Origin: Taeniopygia guttata | Taxonomy: Eukaryota; Chordata; Aves; Passeriformes; Estrildidae | DNA length: 64,000 nt | Reading direction: 5' to 3' | Assembly (NCBI RefSeq): GCF_048771995.1 | Contig: NC_133030.1 | Coordinates: forward strand, 42,222,001-42,286,000 | Notes under the pieces: model-generated | What the model was told of the DNA's origin: nothing | Databases searched by the model: none | The model's input: the letters and a program-made list of their open reading frames with translations, nothing else | Part shown: piece after piece, positions 46,401-56,645 of the stretch | Layout: every line of letters starts with the position of its first letter | Position numbering within the stretch: position 1 is the first letter of the stretch | Position numbers and translations under genes: made by a program

Positions 46401-49400
46401 CTGTGACACCGTCAGGGGAAGTCCTGACTCCTGACACTGCAGTTCCTGCCTCTGCTTTGCCATGGCCCCAATTCCAGCAGCATCATCTGGGCTGGTTGGA
46501 TTTGCTAGATACCTGCTTGTGCTGAAATGTCATGGGGTTGTCAGAAAGAACTGGGCAGCAAGGCTGTGCTGCAGGCCTGTGGGCTCCCAAATCCAATGGA
46601 GCCACTAGCAGGCTAACATGTAGTTTCTGGCTGAGGATAAAATGGCTATTGACAGCTCATCTCAAGGTGGTGCTGAACACTTGTGACCAGACAAAGCAGC
46701 AAGAGGGGGTTTGCACTAGAGCTAATGTGTGGGTATTGGCAAGTGCCTCTCAGTACTGGGCTACTGACTTCTGTGACAGAGGCAAACTCGGTGGGTGCCA
46801 AGCAGAGGCACTGCTGCATTTTGCAGGTGTTTGCCAAGTGAGGTATCCCTTTTCTTCTGTGCAGACCTTCCCTGGAGGCAGTGACCTGATTCACACTCTA
46901 GCTCCAGACAGCAGGTAATGGATGAGTGGCTAAGGTAGTCAGGTGCTGGTGCATGCTGGCACTGCTGTATAACCAGGCAGCATGATGGCACCCCATGCAG
47001 CCAGTGTAACAGGCTGGCAAAGCCAGACTCATTGGTCCAAACAAACCCCCTCAGCTGCAGGTGCAAGGTGTTCTCAGTGTCTGCAAAGTGGATGTAGGCA
47101 CCTGTTCTGCTGTCTGTTGAAAACCTGCAGGTTGCTGGATCACGTGCGCAAGTCTTAGGTGCAATGCAAGCAGCCAGTGTGTACCCTGTGTGACATAGAG
47201 CCTCATTCAGGCAGGGCTTTGGAGCAGCACATTTCTTCATCTGACAGCAACTATCTACTGTGGCTGCAAGGTCCCACACTGCTTGGCAGCTGAGTTCACA
47301 TGCTGGGGTAGCAGCAGCTCTGCATTTCTCCCAGCCATGCTCTGGAGTATGCCTAAGTGCCAGCTGGCACCTGGGTGGTTTAGATGTGAGTGTCAAAGGG
47401 CTCAAGGCTATGATACAAATTCAATATAGAGCTACCTGGTAGGTCCCTCTCACTGTGCAGCATGGGGGAAAGGAGAAAGGCTGCATGAGGAATGGGATGA
47501 AGAGTGTACATCCATCCTTTATAACTGTAATGCCATGGTAGATGGGAGGAAGCTTCCTTGGGCTACAGTATTTGCTTCTGTCTTCCCTGCTGTGAAATCA
47601 GTAGACATCCAAAGATGGGTGCTGACCCAAATTAGGGCTACAGGAAAATTTCCCTATGCAGGGGCTAAAAGTCCCACTAGTTCGAAGCGGAAACTAGTGA
47701 AATGCCGCATGATAGAGATGTGCAGAGCAATTCCTGGCTTAGAGATAAGTCTGTTCCTCTGCTCACCCCCTCACAAGATGTTCAAAGAAATGGAAAGACA
47801 ACTCATTTCACACTGATAAACTGACACACTTCTCACAGAGCCAGCAAACTGGTTTCTGCAGGTGGACAAGATGCCCTGCTAGCCAACAGTTTCAGATGGC
47901 TCACAAAGGATCAGGTATTGATATGAAAAACAAGGATACCCAAAACTGAAGTAAAAAATGTTGGCTTAAGTAAGATAAAAGATGGCATGATTCTTGGACA
48001 TCTACTTTGGGGTTCAGGTAAAGAATGGTGGCAAGGAGTTTTTATTTTCCTATCCCTTCTTTGAAACCAATTTTGGCATTATTCATGACACCAGGAGGAC
48101 CAAGTCTTCAAATCAAGACCTTGCACCATCACTGCTGGCATGGCTTAGGGTGTAGGACATCTCCCTTGTCCCACCTCCGAAGCACCATGAAGGATGAATG
48201 CCATGGAAGGCTGCGGGTCACCTGTGTCTGGGCACTGGTGTTGGCAGCCACATACAAAGCTGTAGGAAAAGTAGCCATGTGCCAGGGTTCCAAAATAAAA
48301 GGTTGGAAGCGCAGGATTGGTGATACTCTGAAACTGCTCCCTCTCCCTCCCTCCATCTATTGCTCTGAGCCCCCTGGGGAAACTTGTGGGACTTTACAAG
48401 CCCTCTGAAATAGCCAGCACTAAGCAAGTCCTCCCTCGATGTTTGGGAGTTTGACCATAGGCCTCCTTCCTTGTGTTTTTCTCAAAAAGGCATTGAAGAT
48501 CCCTGACTGAAGGCTCTGGGGAATGGACTAGGTTTGGGTCAGGGGCTCAGCCCTGCCACTGCCTCCCTCAGCAACCTGCTCTGGGACTCTGGGTTGTCTC
48601 CCAGAGAGCTGGCAGCAGGAGAGAGCTGTATGTGCCAGGGTGTGACAGAATGTGCCAGTGCACTGTCGAGGCCAATGGGGCTGATACCAATTCGTGTATA
48701 TTGGTAACTCTGCCAGTGTGGTTCTGCCATTCAGTGCTACTTACACAGGCACCAAGTGTATCTTCTGCACAGCTCCTCTGTCCCCTCCTGCACAGTCACT
48801 CTGCCCCATGCTCCCTGTCCTCCCCCACGCTGCCTCAGACGTGCTGGGCTCCAGCACCGCTTGTACAAGCACCACACATGCCTGGGCACAAGCTCACTGC
48901 ATGTGAGCCCATCAGCGCAGCTGCTTGTGCTGAACACCTCCCCCAAGAATGCTATGTGAGCTGAAGGATTTGGCAAGCTCTTGTTCCTACCAAATGGGGT
49001 GGAGAAAATGGAAAACTGGTGTACACACCCCTGTAATCCAAAAGTGAAGCAGATCCCACTGGGGTGAAAGTACAGTACTAGCATGAATGTTGTTTACAGC
49101 CATCTCCTGCTGAGGTAGGTGTCTCAGAGTCTGTCTGCAAGAATACACCCTAAATAAGCTGTACTCAATCCTTGGGAGTTTTGAACGTCTTTTGTGGTGA
49201 TGGGTGGTGTTGAAGGACATTTTCCTCTGAATGGAGTTATGAAGCAGCAATGTAATACACTCAAGAATCATATATTAATTTAAGAAACACCATCCACCCC
49301 CATGCCATGGATCATGGCTTCAACCAAAGCCCTGTAAACATCAAATTCTCCATCAGGCGTTGTTCGTCCCCTGGGAGTACAATATTTGCTACTTGGTTGC

Positions 49401-49599
49401 TGCAGTTGGATTCACTGCAGCAGTAGCAGAGTCCCAAGGTTGAGTCCTGTTGCCACTGTGGCTGGGCTGAACAGCCACATGTGCCTCTCCTGCTTTTGTA
49501 TTGCCTGGAAGTGCACACACTGGGAAGCACAAAGGAAGCTGGGGCCATGGCCCCTTGCCATCACCAGTTAGTCTACCCCTGGGTGGATCAGCCCTTCTG

Positions 49600-49830
49600 G
49601 TTAAACGGGTCACTGCCCTTCCTCTTTGGGCCTTCCCCATCATCACCGAACAAGACTGCCACCGAGATGAGTCAAACCGCCAGACAACATCTGCGCCCTC
49701 CACACACGTCCATGCGCTTGGATAGTTCAACTGGTGGGCTCAGCCCAGGCAGCGGAAGCAAAGAAACCCTGGTTGACTGGGGGGGGCGTCTGGTAGCTGA
49801 ACCTTTTCAGCGTCCCAAGCACAGCTGGGT
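49600..49830. other. CpG-retaining patch with an AP-1 site
   Basis: About ten CpG dinucleotides fall in roughly 215 bp, while the next several hundred bases on the right hold almost none. A consensus TGAGTCA lies inside at 49668-49674 and a run of eight G near 49780. It could be a distal regulatory element protected from methylation or a relatively recent insertion. I do not recognise the sequence. Confidence 0.4.
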
Positions 49831-52020
49831 GATCTGGTTCATTTTTGACTGATCCCAGAAGGTAGACAAGGCCTGTGAAGACAGCAGTGAGAGGAAGTTT
49901 GGCCTTGAATGGATGTACTCTACCAGGGTTTGAGATCTGCTGACCTGGAGATTCTTGTAAGTGAACATGTAAGAGTACTTGCTTATGAGCTGCTAAGTCC
50001 TTGCCAGGAACAGATTAGAGGTTGCTCAACTAAACACACAACCAGTTGATCTATACAGGACAGGAGAAGGAGAATGTGGTTCATCCCATCAAAATAGCCT
50101 GGAGTGAACTCTAATAATCAGTGTCTTGAGACTGAAACTCCCATTTGTGCAGGAGGTGCAAAACCTCCTGTCAACACTTCAGCTCTAGCCAAGATTGCTC
50201 TTCCTCTCCAGTGGGGTCAGATGGACCCATCTACCTGGAGCTTGGTGTCCATATCTGGAAAGCTAGCACCTTTGTAATTTTATTTCTACAGTTTCCTTCT
50301 ATTAAAATATGGACAAAAAAAAAAACCCAAGCAACCCAAACAAAAAACATTACTAATGACAGTCAAAAAATCCCCGCACAAAAGTGGCAAAGCCAAGTAC
50401 CAAAAACCTAGAAATTGCCAGAAATGGGTTTGCCTGGGCAGCCTAGCTTCAGCTGTCTTGTGCATATGATCACTTGCTGCATTTTGCCTTGGATTGCTAC
50501 CTCTTCAGCACCCAGGCTGGACCTTAGCTGGAGGGAGCAATAAGCTGGACAGCTAGGCTGCCTCCTTTCTTAGCAGGGCTGGGGAAGTCCTATCAAGTTG
50601 GTGAAGCAAGAGACTGCAGAAAGAAAGGTGGTTCTCCTGGGTAGACAGCTGATGCCTCCCTGGAGAGCTCGGTCTGTGTCTACCCCTGCCTTGAAGTTAC
50701 TCTGTGAGTTGGTGAGCCACATAAGCAAGAGCATTCATAGGAGCAGCCATGTCTTCCTCATTTCCCAAGCTGCTTTACAGAAGTGATAAAGATTTGCAGA
50801 TGCAGTCACAGACATCAGGATACGGGGTTTGACTAAACTAAGTGCTGTATAGTGCCAAAACCATCACAAAAATGAGATCCTAGTTGGTTCAAAATGTGTA
50901 TCCAAAATGAATGAGTGCTTATGACCTAAATCTCCTTTGTCTCTTATTTTGCACCTGTTTAATAGGTATAACTCCATCCCCTCATCATAGCTCTGGATCT
51001 AAAAAGGTGCCTGAGAAAACAGCTTCATTAGTAGCCCTGAAGCACTCACTCAGTGCTGAAGTGCCGAGCATTAGAAAGAGTCCATGAAGAAATGGAAAAG
51101 CAGGATGTTGGAGCGTGCTGACTGCAGGACAAGATGAAGGTAACATGGCCATCCCAGGGAATAAACTCTAGTGGATCATTCAGCTACAGAGCACAGCATG
51201 TTACACAGCATGAGGGCATAAATACAGTGTGCTTTAGGGATTCAGTTATGGGATTTCCATAATTTTGAGTGCTTGACTTACAGCCCTTGTCATTTATCAG
51301 ACATTCCGGGTGTAAAGTACCTGTTACTTGTACTTTGGCTGGTTGTACCCAGTAACGACTGAAAGTGTTGGTGTTTGCTCTGTGCCTAGTGGGATGAATT
51401 TGGTGGAACTATGCTTCAGCTCTCCTGGCACAACTTCACTCTCACACTCAGCTCAGTCAAGATGAAATAGCCCTGGTGACAGAGACTGGGGAAGCTGCAC
51501 ACGTTGCAGACAGGACAACAGGGCAGAGCGGAACATGGGAGAAGCATCTGGTAGGGAGCAGGGACTTTGTTCAACATGGCCATTCTCAGCACTGATTTCT
51601 GCAAAAGTCTTCAAACTCATGTGAGGAATTATAAACAAGTCATTGCAATTGTCCAAGTATTGTAAGAAATTATTTGCATAAAATGCTACATGTGAAGCAG
51701 AAACAACCTCGGTGGTTTACAGGAGGCTGAAGTTGGTAACTGCTCTAGGCTGGATTTTAAAATAGCACTGTGCACTGAATGGCTGTGCAACTGATATGTG
51801 TGAGGTGGATGGGCTGAGATGCTGGTTTGAATGTTGCTGTTATAAGCCTGCTGCAGGCAAGAGCTCTGGAGCAGCAGGTTTACAAGGAAACTCCAGCTGA
51901 GGAAGCTGGTTGCACAAGTGGGACATAGGGAAAGAGAATTTGAAGCAGAGCGCTTGAAAAATACCACATGTGCTCTCTTGGTTCTCAGGAACCCATCCTT
52001 GTAACACCTTTTATTCTCTC

Positions 52021-52046
52021 TTTTTTTTTTTTTTTTTTTTTTTTTT
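52021..52046 (-). repeat. 26-base T run, possible minus-strand retro-insertion tail
   Basis: T26 is preceded by TTTTATTCTCTC and followed by CCCTTTTTCC. Read on the minus strand it is a poly(A) preceded by AAATAAGGAAAAAGGG, which resembles the tail of a retrotransposed RNA. The sequence that would form the body (to the right) is not recognisable as a known gene or repeat. Confidence 0.5.
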
Positions 52047-52922
52047 CCCTTTTTCCTTATTTAAACCCTGGGAACATAACTCATAACATAATCCATCCCA
52101 CAGAGGCAGGATTCAACTTGGATTTCTTTTGAGAGAGAGGTCTCTTCCCAGTCACTTCATATAAAGCCACTTCATATAAAATAACTTTCCTGAATTGCCC
52201 ATCCCAAGGTCTTCCTAACCTCATCTTGCTTCAAATACCAGACCTCCACCTTTCCTGCTGCAGTTGGAGCCCGTTTCTTCTTATCCTGCTTTGGCTGCAC
52301 AGAAACCAGCTGGCCACCCTTTCCATTACAACATATGAAAGACTGTTCCTTCCTCACCACCCACTTCCCACCCCCAAGACTTCTCTTTTCTAGGCTAAAT
52401 GGGCACAGCTTCACTCCTTTCTCTTAGGGCAATATTTTTGTGTGTTTATCCTTTGTATTGTTTTCTTCCAGACTACTCCACTTCTCGGCCTAGGACTCTG
52501 AAAGGGTCCTGCATAGGCAGCACAAGGCAGATGTCTCCTCTGCCTTGCCCCAGAACTCCAAGTCAATGCCTGACCCCTTTGCTGCTGGCAAAGCTTCAGT
52601 TTTCAGTTTTCTGCAACCTCTGCATTTTTGCCTGCTATTCTGCTTTCTCTTTGGTTATTCCCCAGATCTTCTACCTACAGCTCGCTTTGCTTGACATTTG
52701 CATTTGTCCTTGCTGAACTGCATCTTACTGCTTTCAAACCATTTCTCTGCAGTCGAGATCACACTGAGCCCAGGCTTCTGAGTTTCTGCAGACAAGGAAT
52801 CGAGATGTTGAACAGCTGAGTCCTTTCACCTCCAGAGGAATTTTGATGGATCTGGCTCCGTTCCAGAGATTCCGTGGGATGATTTCTTCAGAGTTCAGTT
52901 TCATTGGCACAGGGGCACCAGT

Positions 52923-53780
52923 TGTGAATTTGCGGCCCCTAAGTTGGGCAACTCTCTGGGGGCTCCCCTGGCAGGAGAGACCCTCCTGGAGCAGTTCTGT
53001 GTCAGGAGTGAGAGACACATTGAACTTCTTTGGTCTTCAGCTTCTGTTTATCTTATCAAAACTTCAGCACACTGTCTGCACCAGACTCTGCGTGAAGGAA
53101 AAACAGCACAAAATTTGCCAACAATCTCTTGTTACAAGGCCTTTTAAGTCTAATCAAAAACTAAGCTACCCAATTAAGAAGTGACATTTAAATTATTTTC
53201 CTTTCCAACCTTATAACTGACCCCTAAAGACCTGCAATGTGGATTTTTCTACCCAACCCAAGATACCACCAAAACCCAAGAAGAAGGAAGAAGAAGGAAG
53301 AAGAAGGAAGAAGAAAGAAGAAGAAAGAAGAAAGGAACTTGAGACAACACCCTGTACCCTCCATCTTGTATCCATCTATAACATGCTAAAAATCCTAAAA
53401 CCTACATTTTTTACCCATGTGGCATACTACAGTACTATTTACAATCTCTACAATCTATTTCACACTTTTATGGTTTCTAGTTTACCTTGAGTCTTTGGAA
53501 GTTTTCTCCATGAATGAGGGCCAAAGTCAGTGCTCCCCTGGGGGTCAGGACACCCCAGAGTAGACAGAGAAATATTCCCAGTACCCTGGGTTTCCACACT
53601 GCAGCCACTCTGTCCTGGGAGAATAAGACTCCCTTCAGCATTGCCTGTTGTAATTTACAAGGGACAAGTACAAGGTTGGTCCTGTCCTTCCCCTAATAAC
53701 TTCTGGAACCATCAAGCTGCTGGTATGGCAGTAGCCTAACATTGGTGAGTTTTTCCAGTGCCACCGACAGTGATTTCACA
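52923..53780 (-). mobile_element. probable endogenous retrovirus LTR, minus orientation
   Basis: On the minus strand the block starts TGTGAA (53780) and ends TTCACA (52923), a perfect 6-bp terminal inverted repeat with the TG...CA ends typical of LTRs. Two bases past the end comes TGGTGCC (52914-52920 on the + strand as GGCACCA), the first seven bases expected of a primer-binding site. A GATAAA, a weak polyadenylation-like signal, lies about 120 bp before the end. The sequence resembles LTRs I associate with songbird endogenous retroviruses, but this is memory, not a search. A purine/pyrimidine microsatellite lies inside it. The primer-site motif argues for an LTR plus some internal sequence rather than a solo LTR. 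No retroviral gene is recognisable. The exact ends are uncertain. Confidence 0.45.
53277..53336. repeat. GAA-rich purine microsatellite with 10-bp period
   Basis: Three copies of AAGAAGGAAG are followed by two of AAGAAAGAAG, giving a 10-bp higher-order period over an all-purine strand. Homopurine tracts like this can adopt triplex structure. It lies within the LTR-like block, where it would be a pyrimidine tract in the sense strand. Confidence 0.9.
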
Positions 53781-56234
53781 ACTCCTGTGATTAAGGTCAA
53801 AGAAAACGAAATGATCCCAGAGAGAAACTGAGGGAATGTTATTCGCAGTGTAAATTTAGTCACCCAAGTCAAGCAAAGAGATTAGGAGACTGACTCCTGA
53901 AGCTCCCCCTCATAGAAGGGGTATGGGTAGGGGCAGCAGGAAATCAGCTCCCCGTGTTGTGCCTGCAGCAGGTGCCCAGGTCAGTTCCCACAAAGCTGTG
54001 AGCAAATGCTGGTGGAGCCAAACTGTTGTTTTCTGCTGCTCTGGGTAGGGGGATCACATCTCTGACCAGACAAATGGCAGAGGGCTCTCTCTGCCTCTGA
54101 GGAGACAACATGGGCCCAGTCCAGCCCAGCCCAGAGAAACATTGTGAAGGCTCTGCCCATCTTCCTACCAGAAGACACTTGTCTCACTTACAGATGCTTA
54201 TTTTTTCATAAGTGGCAGGAATTCATTAACATCATGGCCAGTTTCAGAGAAAATGGTGTTTGGACAAGGCAAGGAAAGGGATGCTCTCTTATTCCTGATC
54301 AGAAAGACAAGTGTCCAAACCCTCTCCCATGTTGTTGCTCTCTCCTGAGGTATCTTCATCAGCTGTTCATAAAAGCCCACCTCTAGGCAAATCAAGGCAC
54401 AGTCAAAACCTTCCTCCTGTGGATCAAAGAACAGCCTTTGCCATAGCCACATTCTGGACAGTTTTGCACTGACTGTCTAGCTCCTCCTGCCAGGACACTC
54501 AGCTTCCCTTGCTACCTTCTGCCAACAGCCCTACCACCTTCCCAACTGCCTCCCAGACGCTAGCCCTGCTAGCTACAAAATGAAAGAGTTCAGATAATTT
54601 GTCAATGGAATGGATCAAGGATCTTTTTCTCTGATGAAGGAGCTCCCTCCATCCAGCAGCCTGCAGAGCAGGACAGGCCAGGCAGTCTCTGAGACCTGCT
54701 CACCAGCAGAGGAGTGTGGTTTCCTGGGGAGAGTGGGAATCCAGCAGCGTGCTTCCTGGAAAGGAAATGCCACACAGGGTTGCAGAGTTCAGAGGAAGTG
54801 TAGTGATGCAGCGAGCTAATGGACCCTTCAAGGGTTGTTCTGCTAGCCAGTGCCTTGGGAGGCCTGAACTCAACACCTCTCACCTCACCGATCCCTTTGG
54901 CTATTCCATGTCTGGAGCCAGCTGCACCAGAAGAGCCCTGTGTGCTACAAGGGGGCTGCACTTCCAGGAAATTGGGCTCCTCAGTGTGGGTCATGCCAAG
55001 CAAACTTTTGGAGCCATGTTAAAAAGTGTGGTGGATCCTGGCATTTCCATACAGCACACCAGGAGGAAAAATACACTCAGTGCTGTGAAATGTTCAGATA
55101 AAAGGGCTAAGAGTATAACACCTGTGCCACAGGATGTTTCTAAAAAGGGAAATGTGACAAATGGAGTAGTTTTGCTACTGGAGCTAAGTCAGGAGATTTC
55201 CCTGAGCCATGCAGCCTGCAGCCAGCCCCACACTGTTCTTGGTTTTGATCTGCTCCTTATTGCACATGCAAGAACTTAGCAGCTCCAAAGTCATCTGCTT
55301 CTGTCTGTGGATGGAGAGCCTGTTGGCATGTGGCCCTGGCTCACCCTGCTGGATCTGGTGACATGATCAGATCAGAAAGCAAATGGTCCCTGCTTTGGCA
55401 CTTCCTACTCTTGCATTGTCACCTCCAGAGCCACTAGCATGGGGTACTCTGAGGGTACCCCTGAAGCACTGCTGTCCTAGGGACTGATTGCACATCTTCA
55501 GTCTTCTGAGGTTCGGACAAAGGATAGAAGTAGTCCCAGAGAGCACAGACTGGGAGACAAAGAAGGGGATCCAAAGCAGCTTCTCCTTGCTGCTGTCTGC
55601 ATGTGCTGATCCATAAATTCTTACATTTACAGCACTTTGCCAGGGCTGCTATTCCCTTATGGCCAGTGGTGACATACTAATGAATGTTTTAAAGTGCTAA
55701 ATAGCTTTACTTTATAGAAAATACTAGTCCTACCCAGCCCAGTCCAAATGATCTTGAGCCTTTCTTCTTAAATGGGACTGATGCTACATCGTGCCCACGT
55801 GAACCACCTGCACAAGCAGTGTTTATGTGGCAGCTGCTGAGGGTACCCGTCCCCTCCCCACGTCAGTGGTGTTGGGGGCGGCAGGAGGGGGTGGGTGGGT
55901 TGTGGGGAGATGTGTGGCTGCTTGGGAATTTCCTCAGCTGTGCCAGGGTGACTGAGGTCGCCTGGGGCTGAACTGACCTCCTGCCTGCATGGGGTTAGCA
56001 TGGGACAGTACCCCTGGAATTTCTGGGGCTCCCAGCGTCACCTCCTCCACACAGCACTCCTTTGAGGGTCCAAGTTTCACAGCCAGAGCCGGGGCTTTTC
56101 TTCCTTTCCATCTCTGCTTTTTGTCTCAGAGAAAACCCATCGTGTTGTTTTTCAAGTGCCTGAAGGTGTTTTTTGGGGGTTTTTCAGGCTATTTTGAAGC
56201 TCATTTTTCCCAGATGTGCTTTTTTTTCTTCTTC
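53781..56234. other. intergenic DNA upstream of BATF
   Basis: No exon is recognisable. A G-quadruplex-forming run at 55887-55907 and a TGACGTGG-type motif at 55858-55865 lie about 0.7 kb upstream of the BATF start codon. T-rich sequence begins near 56220, just ahead of the presumed promoter. Confidence 0.6.
55858..55907. promoter_or_regulatory. BATF: CRE/UPRE-like motif next to a canonical G-quadruplex sequence
   Basis: CCACGTCA at 55858-55865 reads TGACGTGG on the minus strand, matching the motif bound by ATF6, XBP1 and related bZIP factors. Nearby, four G-tracts (55887-55891, 55893-55895, 55897-55899 and 55904-55907) are separated by loops of 1, 1 and 4 bases, a canonical quadruplex pattern on the + strand. 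Position upstream of BATF suggests, without proving, a regulatory role. Confidence 0.45.
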
Positions 56235-56235
56235 T

Positions 56236-56345
56236 TTTTTTAAAATTGGTTTTAATTTTTTTTTCTTCTGTAATTTTACTTCTTTGCCTTAAAGTTTCCG
56301 GCCACGTGACTTTCAGCTTACATCCCTGAGTTTCTGAGAAACCAC
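56236..56345 (+). promoter_or_regulatory. BATF: presumed BATF proximal promoter
   Basis: The region 235-345 bp upstream of the start codon contains TTTTAAAA in a T-rich stretch (a weak TATA-like element). It is followed within 46 bp by an ETS-type CCGGAAA on the minus strand (56295-56301), a CACGTG E-box (56303-56308) and the STAT-type palindrome TTCTGAGAA (56332-56340). There is no CpG island here, which fits a tissue-restricted lymphoid gene. The start site cannot be fixed from sequence. Confidence 0.4.
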
Positions 56346-56579
56346 AGGAGGCTGAGACCTAAAGGGAAGGTGCAGAGGCTGTGAGAGGAGAGGCAGCGAA
56401 AGTGCTGGACTGCTGGGCAGGAGGACAGGAGCTTCTGGGACAAGTAAGAGTAGGAAGCCAAGGGTCACATCAGAGGTGACAGAGGAGGGCAGAGGAGAGG
56501 CAGAGAAGCAAGACAGAAAGTAGTCACACCAAGAGCACAAAGGAAGCTGAAGAGACCCTGGGAGCCAGAAACAGCAGCC

Positions 56580-56645
56580 ATGCCCCACAGCTCTGACAGC
56601 AGTGATTCCAGCAGCTTCAGCCAGTCTCCCCCTCCCAGCAAGCAG
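56580..56645 (+). CDS. BATF: BATF first coding exon
   Basis: Twenty-two codons start at ATG 56580. The product begins Met-Pro-His-Ser-Ser-Asp, followed by a serine-rich stretch and Ser-Pro-Pro-Pro-Ser-Lys-Gln, and the exon ends at donor GTAAAG (56646). The start matches the conserved BATF N-terminus. There is one more residue here than in the human exon, an extra serine in the Ser/Asp run. The 5' UTR upstream has no clear splice acceptor, so it is probably continuous with this exon. Confidence 0.95.

Larger units (their letters stand above)
43478..52922. other. intergenic DNA between JDP2 and BATF
   Basis: No coding exon or RNA gene is recognisable. It holds T- and A-rich tracts (about 45.7 and 50.3 kb), a CpG-retaining patch at about 49.60-49.83 kb that includes one AP-1 site (49668-49674), and a 26-base T-run at 52021. 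The minus-strand frame at 46761-47405 (214 codons) shows no domain and is regarded as accidental. The segment from roughly 52.0 kb rightward may be internal sequence of the LTR element that follows, but I cannot identify any retroviral gene in it. Confidence 0.55.

Noticed and set aside
46761..47405. 214-codon minus-strand open frame between the genes
   Set aside because: It has many cysteines but no regular spacing or domain, and no flanking splice sites that would extend it.
47670..47700. GTTCGA word considered as a tRNA T-arm
   Set aside because: There is no cloverleaf, A-box or acceptor stem at the proper distance.
52172..52414. 80-codon minus-strand frame near the T-run, considered as a processed pseudogene or retroviral remnant
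   Set aside because: The Lys-rich product matches no protein family I recognise, and the T-run alone does not identify a source gene.
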